From Akebia trifoliata (taxonomy: Eukaryota > Streptophyta > Magnoliopsida > Ranunculales > Lardizabalaceae): 64,000 nucleotides of DNA. A program made the position numbers and the translations under genes. Positions 22,599 to 36,149 of the stretch are shown here, in pieces; positions within the stretch are counted from its first letter, which is position 1; each line of letters starts with the position of its first letter. The stretch covers positions 22,191,021 through 22,255,020 of the forward strand of contig CM030718.1 in the NCBI GenBank assembly GCA_017979445.1, given 5' to 3'. A model generated the notes under the pieces. It worked only from the letters and a program-made list of their open reading frames with translations, had not been told where the DNA came from and did not search any database.

Positions 22599-22960
22599 CC
22601 TATCAAAATAAATAAATTAAATATTTACATTGTTACGTGTTTCATTTTCATTGTTACGTATGTTTCATCTTCTTCATCCGATTTTGTTTTGGAATCGGAT
22701 GAAGATGAAAGTTCCCCCAAGACCTTGTTTTTTTAAATTCGCTTGATTGAAAAGATGAAGACAAATTGATTTGGGTGAAATGATATATGGTTGAGAACAT
22801 TTAACTTGGACAAGATTTTAAAAATCTCGTTCAAGACGTCTCGTTTATCTCACGACACTTGGATGTCTCAAATAGGTTTGTGAATCAGTCTCGTTCAGCC
22901 CAGATACCGAGTTAACTCGGGACGCTACGTCTCAGCCTCGGACTAGTTTTAAAACCAGGA
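22429..22960. mobile_element. Second copy of the CATGGTTTTTAAACTCG palindromic MITE, with an insert
   Basis: Starts CATGGTTTTTAAACTCGG and ends with the inverted equivalent near 22960 ('ggactagttttaaaacc'). It is about 300 bases longer than the copy at 12611-12837 and contains a (TA)n tract at about 22556-22594. Confidence 0.55.
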
Positions 22961-23355
22961 TCCGCACATACATTTCAAGTACTGGGCTGGGCCTAATTGG
23001 GCCCATAAATCGTCGTCTGAAGCCCCTCTCAGCCTCTGCAATCACGGTCGAGAACAGCCATTTTTTTTAATGATGGACCTTGGCATCGTAATGGGCTGGG
23101 CCTAATGGTCCAATTTTATTTTATTTTCTTTCTGGACATAATTTGACCATAGCAACCAAGTTCGGCAGGTGGTCAGTTCGGTTTAATTCAAATAGATTCG
23201 AGAACGTTTCAGAAAATATTTATTTAATTTAAAAAAAAATTGGGAATATAAATTTTTCTCCAGAGGTGGAAGATAATCGATTTTTCAAAGGAAAAAAAAT
23301 AAATTAAATATCATTAATTTAAAAATAAAAATAAAAAAAAAAGAATATTTAATAG

Positions 23356-23573
23356 AATCGTGATAATATGACTCGTCAGGTGGAATACTCAATAAACTCT
23401 CTTTGACATGACAAGTTTGGAAAGTGTAGATCTATACACCTCAAGATACACGATTGCACTTCCACATAAAAAGCGTATCCCAAAGAAGCTATGTATCTCA
23501 AGGTGTACAGATCTAGAGTTCCCAAATGGAATCGATTGAGCATGCCACCTGGTAAGTCGTATTATCAGGATTC
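23356..23573. mobile_element. MITE with GAATCNTGATAATAYGACT termini (218 bp)
   Basis: Left end gaatcgtgataatatgactc and right end (inverted) gaatcctgataatacgactt form TIRs that extend inward with 'caggtgg' and 'atctatacacctcaagatac'. A related fragment lies at 59088-59180 in the spacer of the palindromic element. Confidence 0.65.
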
Positions 23574-23644
23574 TTTAATAAGATCTGAAAAGACGAGGAG
23601 TTTTAGGAAAATATGAAGGTTCCGAAAAAATCCAATAAACACAC

Positions 23645-23677
<33 letters not shown>

Positions 23678-23870
23678 GGTGCTATATAACTAAGTGGTAA
23701 GGTGTGTGGAGAGTTGTTGTTCCCTGTCGTAGGTTCAAACCCCATTGAACTCATACTTCTTGTGCTAACCACTAATCAAGCATTTACCAATGGTTTGTCC
23801 ACTGCCAGCCCTAGTAGCAGACTAATCAATCAGATTGAGACGATTGATTTCAAATGCAATCCTAATAATA
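23645..23870 (+). repeat. tRNA-derived SINE-like sequence behind a GA microsatellite
   Basis: After (GA)n at about 23650-23677, 'ctaagtggtaagg' resembles a pol III A box and 'gtaggttcaaacccc' about 35 bases on is a good B box (GGTTCAAACC). The spacing suits a tRNA-related SINE head. It cannot be folded into a complete tRNA. Confidence 0.45.
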
Positions 23871-24090
23871 ACAGTTCCATCTACAACTTGAATGGCTGAA
23901 AATAATAAAAAACATATCTTCACTTTCTTCTAAAATATCACCAACCGAAATATCCAGTCAATTTCAAATTCGAAACATAAAACCAAACCATAGTAAATGC
24001 ATAAGTAATTCTAAGTTCCAAGATACACCAAAAACAGCTTCTCAACAGAAAATATAAAAATCCAAATCCATCTTCAAGAAAAAACTCTGT

Positions 24091-26962
<2,872 letters not shown>

Positions 26963-27050
26963 CTCTTTGGTGAGCAGAAGATAGCTAGGGTTTTTGTCTT
27001 GGAGAGCTTAACTCTTAAACTAAAGAAATATTTGCCCTAGCCCTACTGTC
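26963..27050 (-). promoter_or_regulatory. RPS15A first (non-coding) exon with telobox
   Basis: On the minus strand the exon contains AAACCCTAG (26985-26993), a telobox-like motif typical of plant translation genes near the TSS, and ends ...CCAAAGAG before GTACGG. The upstream limit is uncertain. Confidence 0.5.
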
Positions 27051-27172
27051 TTGCGGTTAAGGTAGCGATATGTAATTACCAAATTATCCTTTGCCCACAG
27101 TATATCGAGTTGGAGCGTCCGAGTCATCTTGTCTTGGACGAGTTAATTCATTTAAATCTGTTCAGATTTATT

Positions 27173-27300
27173 TAGAGAGCTGCTTGCTATTGGCACGTCA
27201 ACTTTTACTTATTACACCCTCAATTTCTTAAATTATTTATCGCAACCCAATTAAAGATTAAAACACACTATTCAAACATTACAAAGATTTGATTCAAGTA
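27173..27300. mobile_element. Truncated copy of the intron MITE at 16030-16388
   Basis: Shares 'ctattggcac', 'caacttttac', 'attattacacc' and 'agattaaaacacac' in the same order. Only one end is present. Confidence 0.6.
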
Positions 27301-28149
27301 AAAACACAATGATGGACCCCACTCTACTAGGGTTATCAATGAATAGTAATCGAATCGAATATAGGAGTATTTGAATCTAAATCCAAAAAAAAATCGTGAT
27401 ATTCGAACTCGAAATCCGATAGTTATTAATAATTCAAATCCGATTAATCTTTCGAATATCCGTTTTCCGAATAGGAAAAAAAATATATTTTTTGTTTTTT
27501 TTTCTGGGAACATGGTCAACCAGAAATTATTATGTTCGCGATTTTTCATCCACCGATGCAGAAAATGCTCCAGTTTTCCATTCTCATATGAGGCCGGAAA
27601 GTTTATTGGCAACAGGTCGGCACGAAGTGATGAATTATTCGCTAATATCTAATTCTTTACTTAAAATAATTACCTTCATTTTCAACATGTAGCACAAACC
27701 TTATATTTAAATTAAAAGACTAAAATACCCTTAGCATTTATTACGTAAACAAGCATTTATTAGTAAAATATCAATATACCCTTATTTTTTTCACTAAAAG
27801 ACAAAATGCAGAGGTGTATTATTAAAAAATGAATTTGATAGACACTCTTAACGTCCCTATGTGGTATTGGATGTTAGCATTATATAAATAATTATTTATT
27901 TTATTGGATGCTTATATTATTTCTCATTAAAAAAAAACTATCTTTCTTAATGGGTACCCAACAGGTAGGGTGTTCAATCAGGTAACCTGAAATGGGCAAA
28001 AATCGAAAAACTGATTTTTGATTGTGTTTAAGGTTAACCCAAAACTAAAATCAATTTGACCAAGGTTCAAGTTCAACCCGAATGGGTCGAGGATATCTTG
28101 ACATGAATCGCCCAATACTCGGTTGATTGGGTTCAAAACTGGTCTAGTT
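27301..28149. other. Spacer with possible hAT-like terminus fragments
   Basis: 'tagggttatcaatgaatag' near 27326 and 'tagggtgttcaatcagg' near 27977 look like ends of hAT-type MITEs of the TAGGG-TCAA sort, but I could not pair them. No gene was seen. Confidence 0.35.
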
Positions 28150-28199
28150 CCAATCTGTGTTTTGGGTAAAATTGATCCAATTGCTATAAAATTCCAAAA

Positions 28200-28990
28200 A
28201 AATGCTCTTAACGTAATTCAATATTTTCTTGTAGTTGAATCTAGTGTAACTTTGCAAATTACCTACATACCCAATGTGGGATCAAGTTGAGATGTAGTTA
28301 ATTGGATATTGTTTTAGTTTTGCCTACATCTCCCTATCATATTTTCAATCTAATGATTTTTAATCATTCACAGTTTTAACTCATGCGGATTAGGAGTATC
28401 ATGTGGTGTAAGCTTGTGTGATTAGGAGCTTTGTCAAACAGTTTAAGTTCATGTCGAGGAGCATTGCCAATAGTTTAGACTTGTGTCGAGGAGGGTTGCC
28501 GAACAATTTAGGTAGGAGCGTCACAAATTATTTTTTTATGATAATAAATTTAAAGGTTTTTTATATAGTGGATGAACTTGTTATGACTTTGCGGGTTGCC
28601 TATATAGCCACCCAATATGGGATCAAGCTAGGGCATAATTTGAATTTTTTTTCAATTTTTTTTTGTTTTGTTGTAGTTGAATTTGGTGTAATTTTGTAGG
28701 CTGCCTACATACTCACCCAATATGGGATCAAATCATGGCATAACTTAAAGTTTTTTTTCAATTTATTTTTTTGTTATTGCTGAACCTGGTGTAACTTTGC
28801 AGGTTGCCTACATCATGGGATCAAGTCGGAGCGTAGTTTATATATTTTTTTCAATTTATTTTTTTGTTGTGGCTAAACCTGGTGTAACTTTGTAGATTTG
28901 CTACATACCCACCCAGTATGGGATCAAACCAGAACGTAATTCGATATAATTTTTGTTGCAGTTTAACATGCGAAGATCGGGTTGAAAATT
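28200..28990 (-). repeat. Degenerate minisatellite, period about 110-120 bp, of element C
   Basis: At least four units carry 'cctggtgtaactttg(c/t)agg' then 'tgcctacat' and '(c/a)ccaatatgggatcaa'. Read in reverse this is the GATCCC...GTAGGCAACCT motif also present in family A at about 4050-4110, a hallmark of plant Ogre/Tat-type UTRs. Confidence 0.65.
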
Positions 28991-29299
28991 TTCATCAAAG
29001 GTAGTGATAGCGCAAGTCCTTCTTCATTAGTTGAAATGTATCATAAATACTCAATCGCACTTGTGCATATTTTAAGATGACATTTCCTTCTTCAAATTGT
29101 TGTCCACCAGTCTTAGGGACTTGATATGGTTACCAAACGCATTATCATTATTTTCTCCCGATGCATCTGTCTTGATTTAGTTGCGCATGTTGGTATAAAC
29201 TAATACATGCAATTCCTTCTTCTTTTTCTTCGACCTAGTTTTGGGTAAAGTATTCCTTTTATTAGACATTAGTAAGGTTGAAAGATGATATTTTTTTCT

Positions 29300-30900
29300 T
29301 TGACATGTGATAATTTTTCAAGCTTCATCTTCCATGTGAATAAGCTGCAGCAGTGGTGTGTAGACCGCAACATCACACATGTAGGCTGCAACGTTGATTA
29401 GCGTAGTCTTCCATTTGAAGAGTGTTGTTGTTGTGAAGGTAAAGGGAAATGATTTACTCCCAATTTGATGATAACCCCAGTGTGGATTGAAAATCAATAA
29501 CGTCAAAGGATTCAAATGGAAGTTGAAGGAGTAGAGTCAATATTGCACAGAAACTTGTCAAAGGTATTGGATCCTTGAACTCAAGTGTAATTGTCATCCT
29601 GTTTGTGGTGGTTAGATTATTATCAATATCTAACTCAATCTTTTCTTGATATACCAAATCCATGATGTTTTCTTTTAAAGTGCAACACTTTTCAAGAGGG
29701 TGACTAATCATTTGATGGTAACGACAATACCTTGGATGATCATTACGTCGTATTTCTTTGGTCTATTAGAAGGAGACAGTTTGATTATATCCAACTTTAG
29801 CAAGTCGTCAAACATGCTAGGGATGTCAGACTCGTGGAAAAGGTATTCCTTTACCTCGAGCTCTTTTGGAGTTAACATAGTTGTCCATGTGTCTTAGGAC
29901 CTGTCAACTTTGAGCTTCTTTTTTTTTTTTTCTTTGTTGACATTTTTGTGGATAAGGTAAACATAACCTCTTCTTCTTGAGATGATGTTTCTTCTTTTAA
30001 CTCAAATTTTTGAGGTGTGTTTGGATGTAGATCCCTATATGTAGCAATTTTTGCTCCATGTCATGGGCTCGTGATGCTAGCTTTTCAAAAGTGTGGGGCT
30101 TGATCACTTTTAAGATGTATAACAATCCCTAATGCATCCCATAAATGTACATCTCGATAGCTAATGACTAAGAGAGATTTTCCATGCAATTAAGAGATAG
30201 ATTCCTTCAATACTCGATGTATTTAATCATTAGCTCATCCTTCATCTATTTGACAGTGGTGAGTTCCACCATGCATACTATCCTTCTAGTAATGTAGAAG
30301 CGAATGAGGAATTTTCTTTCGAAGTGATCCCAATTGTCTATTGAGTTGAGTCCCAAGTTGGTGAACCAATTGAATGCATTATCACGAAGGGAACGAACGA
30401 ATTGTTTCACCATGAAGTTGTCATATGTACTAACATTGTTGCAAGTTTCGATGAAGTAGGCAATATGTTACTTTAGATTGTCTTTTCCTTCAAATTGTTA
30501 AAATTTCGAAGGTTGATATCTTATCGGAAGATGTGTTTGCTCAATGCGTTGACTATAATGTTTAGAATAGACCAACGAGAAAAGTGACATGCCCCATATT
30601 GAGCGCGAATGACGTTAGTGATCATTGTTTGCAATTGTTGGATGGAGAGTGAGACGACAGATCCATGTAGAACGTCTCATATAGAATTTCATGAGCCAGA
30701 GTGATATCTTCGTTGCTCATATTCACACAGAGTCGTGTACGTTTTAAGGGTAAAACCTAGCAAATGTAAGAGTCCAGTGTTTGATTCGTTCGCTTTGTCC
30801 TTTTACTCTAAATGACTAAGGTGACAATTTGAACGTCTTTTTCCTCCATTATTTTTGTCAACCTGTTAATGGTATCTATCATCTAGGCTATTTGTTCTTC
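29300..30900 (-). pseudogene. Decayed gag of element C
   Basis: Minus-strand translation gives fragments of a plant Gypsy Gag: FVRSLRDNAFNWFTNLG then FLIRFYITRRIVCMVEL (about 30.4-30.25 kb), KPHTFEKLASRAHDM (about 30.07 kb), and ISHPLEKCCTLKENIMDL (about 29.7 kb). Several in-frame stops interrupt them, for example after VELTTVK. The order and spacing match Gag of the Tat/Ogre type. Not functional. Confidence 0.65.
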
Positions 30901-31439
30901 CATCGTTAGTGCTCCAACTATCATCGTCGCTCTAACAAAGGTGTGAGTCCATGATGGGAAAGCAATTGACAAAGATCCAGACGACCCCTTATTTGACTTA
31001 GAATCTGATCCAGAATCTAATGAGTCATATTTCACAATGTCTTTGTTGTGAGTACCATTTTTGTGACACACTTCTTGGAATGACGTTGAAGAGACTCCCA
31101 GTTAGGAACCATCAATTTTTATCATTGTTTGCGTTACAGGATAATTGCGACTAATAACCTGAGTAAATTCAAAGTTGGAGGAAATGATTTTCTTACATTT
31201 CTCAATAATAGTAGATGAGATAACGTTATCATTGTGAGATACCATTGATGTTATTGTTAGTATTTTTATAGTTGATTGAATGATAAGAGGTTAAAATAGT
31301 CCCATTAGGTATGTAAGAAATTTGTCGATTATAAATTTTAAAAAATTTACCTCGAGATTTGTGAAATAAGATTGCAGACATGAGATATTCGTCATTGAAT
31401 CTCAATGATACGTTATTTGGAGTCGTCACCATTCATTTT

Positions 31440-31769
31440 TGAAAATGGGTGTAGGGCACTTGAAATGATTTTGGAATTGATTGTCATTGTAGTGACTCTC
31501 ATACGTAAAAAATGTGTGGTCTACCTAAGATCTAAGTAAGGAGGTCCGATTAGAAGATAGGGAAGGTGTTAGGCACCCCATCCTCTCCATCAAAGGTGAT
31601 TACCTTGAAATTTGATCAATCTTTTTAAAAAACTTAAGAAAATAGATATAAAGAATGTATGAAAATGCATGATAGAGGTAGTGTGTACAATATGTGAAAA
31701 TGTTCCCTTAAAAAATGGATTTGATGTCAAGGTGAGATATTAGAGGCATCCTATGAAAAAGGATGACTC
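31440..31769 (-). repeat. Element C LTR, inner segment (3' part of that LTR)
   Basis: Runs from the LTR end next to the PBS-like site to the duplicated gactc (31765-31769). It contains 'gggaaggtgttaggcacccc', typical of these LTRs. The remainder of the LTR continues at 46016-47500. Confidence 0.6.
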
Positions 31770-31810
31770 TGAAAGCGTCCTCGATCCGTGGGGTAAGCAG
31801 ATCCCCTTTT

Positions 31811-33108
31811 TGATCATTTGTAAATCTTGCTAAATAGATGCAGAGATAGAGATGTGAATTAAGACTTTGGGCAAGTCGAATTCGTTCCACAAGGACAGTT
31901 TGGATTCAAAAACTCATTTGGATAAACAGACCAAAACAGAATTGGAAAACATATTTTTCTTAAAAACAAAATTGAGTTGTTTAAAAATAGAGAAGAAATT
32001 AACAACTAATTTGTAAATGAAATTGAAACTACAAATAGAGATTGAGGATATAAGAAAGAGGGCTTGGAGAGGTCAATTCAACCTTTGCAATTTATCCAAA
32101 ATGCTGATTTGTTCTAATTATAACTCGATCCACGTAGCAAATCATTGCTCGTGGATCGGAAGATAAATCGAGTTAAACATTGATGGTAACCAAAGAGTAT
32201 TCATGAGAATTCCAACTTCAAACAAGTGTAGCTGACTTATACTTCAATTCTTCACATAGCATGATTGTTCTTGAGCTTATCTAAGTAACAATCATCTAAG
32301 CTTGAGTTGAAATGTATAAGTTTGCTAATCTTATCCTAAGAGGATTCTCAGATTTAACATGTAAAGCAGAAATAAAGAATCAAAACAACATTGGTAGGAT
32401 GAAATTACTCTGACATTCTTGACCTCTCTAAGGAGAGTCTAGCCGATCATCGCAAGAATCGTAATTGCAGAAGATAACAAGAAAATGAAGAACATGGGTG
32501 AAGAAGATGATGATCGATCTATAATCCTTATTTATAGCTCTCCAACAAATTACAAAGATAAAGAATTGAGCACTCTTGATGTTCTCACTACACTCAAGAA
32601 CTCTCTCAATAGAAAATTACAGAGAATTAAAGAGAGGAAAAATTAAAAATTAAAAAAGAAGAGAGTAAAGAGAAGACCCCTTCTCTAAAATCAACCCTCC
32701 AATTTATAAAATTCGTATTCGGGTAATCGGGTCAACTTTTTGGATGATTCGCTTCGAACGACTCATTCAGTTACAACCACCGAAGCAATTGGAAGCTTCT
32801 GTGAAAATCTCGAGGACAAATTCCTCAAGATGACTGCGGCACGGTCATGCCTAGCCGCGGCGCGGTGACGTGGCGGCCAAATCCTTCAAGGTTTTTCTGG
32901 ATGCTTCCTTTCGGCTCGTGTATTGTAACCGTAATTGTTTCGCGATTTGATAACTTCCACGTGCGCTACAATTAACACTAATATATCATTAGTTCTATTA
33001 ATTTGGATAAATAAAATAATTTTGCAATTATTTAAAGGAACTAACATTTATGCAATGGTAATCTTAGTGCAATTACGGTCCCAAAATTGAATAATTGGAA
33101 CCTTATCA
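31811..33108 (-). repeat. Athila 3' LTR
   Basis: About 1298 bp. Roughly the first 1 kb (31811 to about 32835) is very similar to 43090-44115, but the last 270 bp (U3 start in element orientation) differs strongly from the other LTR. A PPT (ggtttgagggtg on the minus strand, 33109-33120) adjoins it. Confidence 0.88.
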
Positions 33109-34478
33109 CACCCTCAAACCTTAATTTTGCTAGTCCCGAGCAAAACTTAAATCTAAACAACTCCTCTTTCGTGAGGTTCTCGACTGCATTTAGCTTATGC
33201 AGTAAGCCCTTGAACCCCTAGTGGACGAGTTTGACTTGTGAAGGTTTGCAGTGAATATACCCACAAAATTCTAACATTTTGAAAGATAATAACTTCAAAA
33301 TTATTGCATATAGTGCCATCACACCAATTTTCAAAATCCAGTCAAAGGTCTATTTGAGTAAAAATTCTTTTTATTCCTCATTTTCATAAATATCTTGAGT
33401 GTGCGCACAAATTTTTCTGATTGTAACAAAGATTTTTCAGAACAGGATTTCCCTTCTTAACTGTTAAGATGGTTGGGTCTGCCTAACTTCTAACTCGAAA
33501 CTGAGCCTCATGTCTTGGATTGTGAGAAGTATGGATGTTCACTTTAATACCTCTAAGGGACTTTATCTGTGATATTCCAGTGTACTCACGTTTTTACCAT
33601 TGACGACTTTCACCCTACTGAACTATTTTGGTCTCATTGGACTCTTTTCACAATTTGCACTTTTTCAGTTCTAACCTTCACATCTTTCTGCTTTTCTTTT
33701 CAACATTTTTCATGCTTTATCATTTTTTCGATATTCTTTTTTCAAAAAGCAGGTAGCCCTTTTCAAGGTACCCAATCTAATCCTATGGTTGATGTCTCAA
33801 AAATATCAACTACAGTTCTGTTTTTCTTCTATTCAGCCAACCAAAGGACAATGAGGTCAAAGTTCAGTATTTTTCAAGCTTTCCTTCTCATTCTAAACAG
33901 CGAAGAAGACAACTCTTAATCCAAAATAACTTTTTCACTACAATCAGAAGTGGCGTGAATTTTGTTTTTCAAAATATCTTATTTTTGAGGAATAAGAATA
34001 TATAAACAAATTGGACATGAGCCTGGTTTTAAAAATTCGTATAATGACAGTACATATAAACATTTTGATGAAGGTATTTTACAAATGTATTGAAAATAAT
34101 GTACAAAAATTGAAATGTGCTAACCCACACCCCCAAACCTGAATTTAGCATTGTTCTCAATGATTAAAAAGTATGTGTTTAAAATACACCTGAAAACGGA
34201 ATTCATTTCATCGCCAAAGTTGTGAATACAACCAACAGTAATATTCCGTACAAGATATCACAGCTAAAAGCACACCACACAGCGTTAACATACAACAAAT
34301 CCTACATACTGAAATTAACAAAACACACCACCAAGCACAATCCTACTTAAAAACATACCATCACACATCAACATACACACTCCTACAAGCGAATAATCTA
34401 CTCGGAATCGAAACTAGGTGGAGCTCTCGTTCGAGCACGTGCACGCTTCTCCTCATTATAAGCTAATAACTGTCGCTG
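33109..34478 (-). other. Athila 3' untranslated region and PPT
   Basis: Non-coding interval between the third ORF and the 3' LTR. The PPT GGTTTGAGGGTG (minus strand) is at 33109-33120. No conserved ORF. Confidence 0.6.
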
Positions 34479-35468
34479 CTACTCAATGATGAGTTGCTGA
34501 TCATCTTTAATGGTCTTCTGACCTTCTTGAATTTCTTTGTAGCGAGAGTTGACTTTTTTCAATCCTTTAAAATTTTTGGAGAAAGCCGTACGGTAGCCTT
34601 TTTGAGGCACTTGAGCGAGCCAGGTATCATCATCAAAATCTGGACTTGGAGTACGAGTATCCTCCGGTGCCTGCTCATCAAATTCTTCTCCTGCCCTTCC
34701 ATACCCACGTGGACTGTCATGTTCTTGCTCCTGCATCAATTCTGGCGTCCACATACCGGGAAGACAGGTTTTTAAAGCTCGTCCGCCCACAAATTCTTTG
34801 ATCGGGATAAGGCGCCCTTCAGGTGCTAACTCAACTAGAGAAACTCCTAAACGGTGGTGGAGGAGGCGGCACACTAAGTGAGAGAGGATTAAGGATCGGT
34901 GTTTGTTCGACAATGCATCGATAAGAGATTCCAAAAGTAGACGGTTCATACAAAACGTGGGATCTCTTGTTTGGATGGCATAAAGAAAATACACATGTTT
35001 GTTATATAACAACGTAGTGTTTTGAGTGCTGAGTACATTGTTGGCAAGCCATCGCCAAGCAACATATTGATCCTCATAGAGGCTACTGGATTTTAGTGCA
35101 CCATCTTCGATCCGAATGCTAGTGGTCGGAAGGCCTAATCGTGTAAAATAATAATCGAAATTGTAGAGTGGCATACATGTACCCAACTTAACTTGAGGAA
35201 TTCCAAGAGTGGCTTTAATGTCGGATCCGTCAATGGTAAATTCGATACCATTAAATTTGACGGTGATGGACGGAGTTGAGGGAGAGGCGGAGATGAATGA
35301 ACGGTAGAAGATCCGAACGGCCTTCTTGTTAAATTTTGAATTGCCTTTATAAAGGAGAGGACCCCATCCACGTCGAACAATCTCATCACTGAACCAAAGT
35401 CCGGGGACATCTTCGTAGATATGAGCAATCTCTACTTCGGGAAAAATGGTGTGTGTTCTTCGAGCCAT
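34479..35468 (-). CDS. Athila-type third ORF (downstream of integrase), function unknown
   Basis: The open frame reaches back to 35492, but the Met at 35468 (MARRTHTIFPEV) is the likelier start, giving 329 codons. It lies where Athila elements carry their env-position ORF. The WFSDEIVRRGWGPLLY and FYRSFISAS segments, the predicted mixed alpha/beta character and the acidic C-terminal tail (about residues 260-300) suit the family annotated as 'putative plant transposon protein'. I see no signal peptide or membrane helix, so an envelope role is not supported. Unlike gag and pol the frame is intact. It is a separate frame about 650 bases after the integrase end, so it probably used a spliced or subgenomic RNA. 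Confidence 0.6.
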   Translation of the reverse strand: MARRTHTIFPEVEIAHIYEDVPGLWFSDEIVRRGWGPLLYKGNSKFNKKAVRIFYRSFISASPSTPSITVKFNGIEFTIDGSDIKATLGIPQVKLGTCMPLYNFDYYFTRLGLPTTSIRIEDGALKSSSLYEDQYVAWRWLANNVLSTQNTTLLYNKHVYFLYAIQTRDPTFCMNRLLLESLIDALSNKHRSLILSHLVCRLLHHRLGVSLVELAPEGRLIPIKEFVGGRALKTCLPGMWTPELMQEQEHDSPRGYGRAGEEFDEQAPEDTRTPSPDFDDDTWLAQVPQKGYRTAFSKNFKGLKKVNSRYKEIQEGQKTIKDDQQLIIE

Positions 35469-36149
35469 CGAGAAAAAATGGTACCAAAACAATCAAGGAA
35501 CCAAGGAGTTGATGCGAAAAAAATTTGAAGTCGATCGGCCTCAAGAAGACCGCATCGCGATGACGTGGAGGCGAAACGCGGTGAGGTTTCGGCGGCGCAG
35601 TCGTTTGGCTATGGCGAGTGTTTTGATGATTTTTGCAAATTTTTTTGGAATTTTAGATTGGATGTTATGGAAGAAAAATGGAGAAAAGAGAAAAGAAAAA
35701 AATGAAAATGGAAATGGAGGCTAGAGATGGAGAAGAAGAGAAAGAGATGGAGAGAGAAAAGTGAGGTAAGGTTTAAGAAGTGTCCAAAAATTTCCTAGGA
35801 AAAGAAATTTTCCTTTATGCAAAATCCTTGGAAAATAAATTTTCCAAGAAATTTTTTGAAAGAAAATATTTTTTTTCTAGGAAACTGTCATGCAAGTGAT
35901 AACGTATTAGATTTACTAGGAAAATAAATTTTCCAGGAAAATTTTAGAAAGAAAATATTTTTTCTGAGAAAATTTCTTGCAAGAAAGTTTAAACATTTTA
36001 CACATTTTTAACCCTTCAAAAGTTAGAAAAATGGATGGAACGTAGATGAGAAGAATACGTAGAGAATTCACAGAATATTTACAGAAATCAAGGGTTGCCT
36101 CCCGACGTAGCGCTAAGTTTAATGTCTTCAGCCAGACCTGGAACTGGAG

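Noticed and set aside
23675..23760. tRNA gene
   Set aside because: A- and B-box-like motifs are present, but no acceptor stem or anticodon arm can be drawn. A SINE head fits better.
27371..27692. Overlapping ORFs on both strands as a gene upstream of RPS15A
   Set aside because: No domain and no splice or promoter support; the region looks like a degraded hAT-type MITE.
34479..35492. Envelope glycoprotein of an endogenous retrovirus-like Athila
   Set aside because: No signal peptide, transmembrane helix or glycosylation-rich region is visible. Only its position is env-like.
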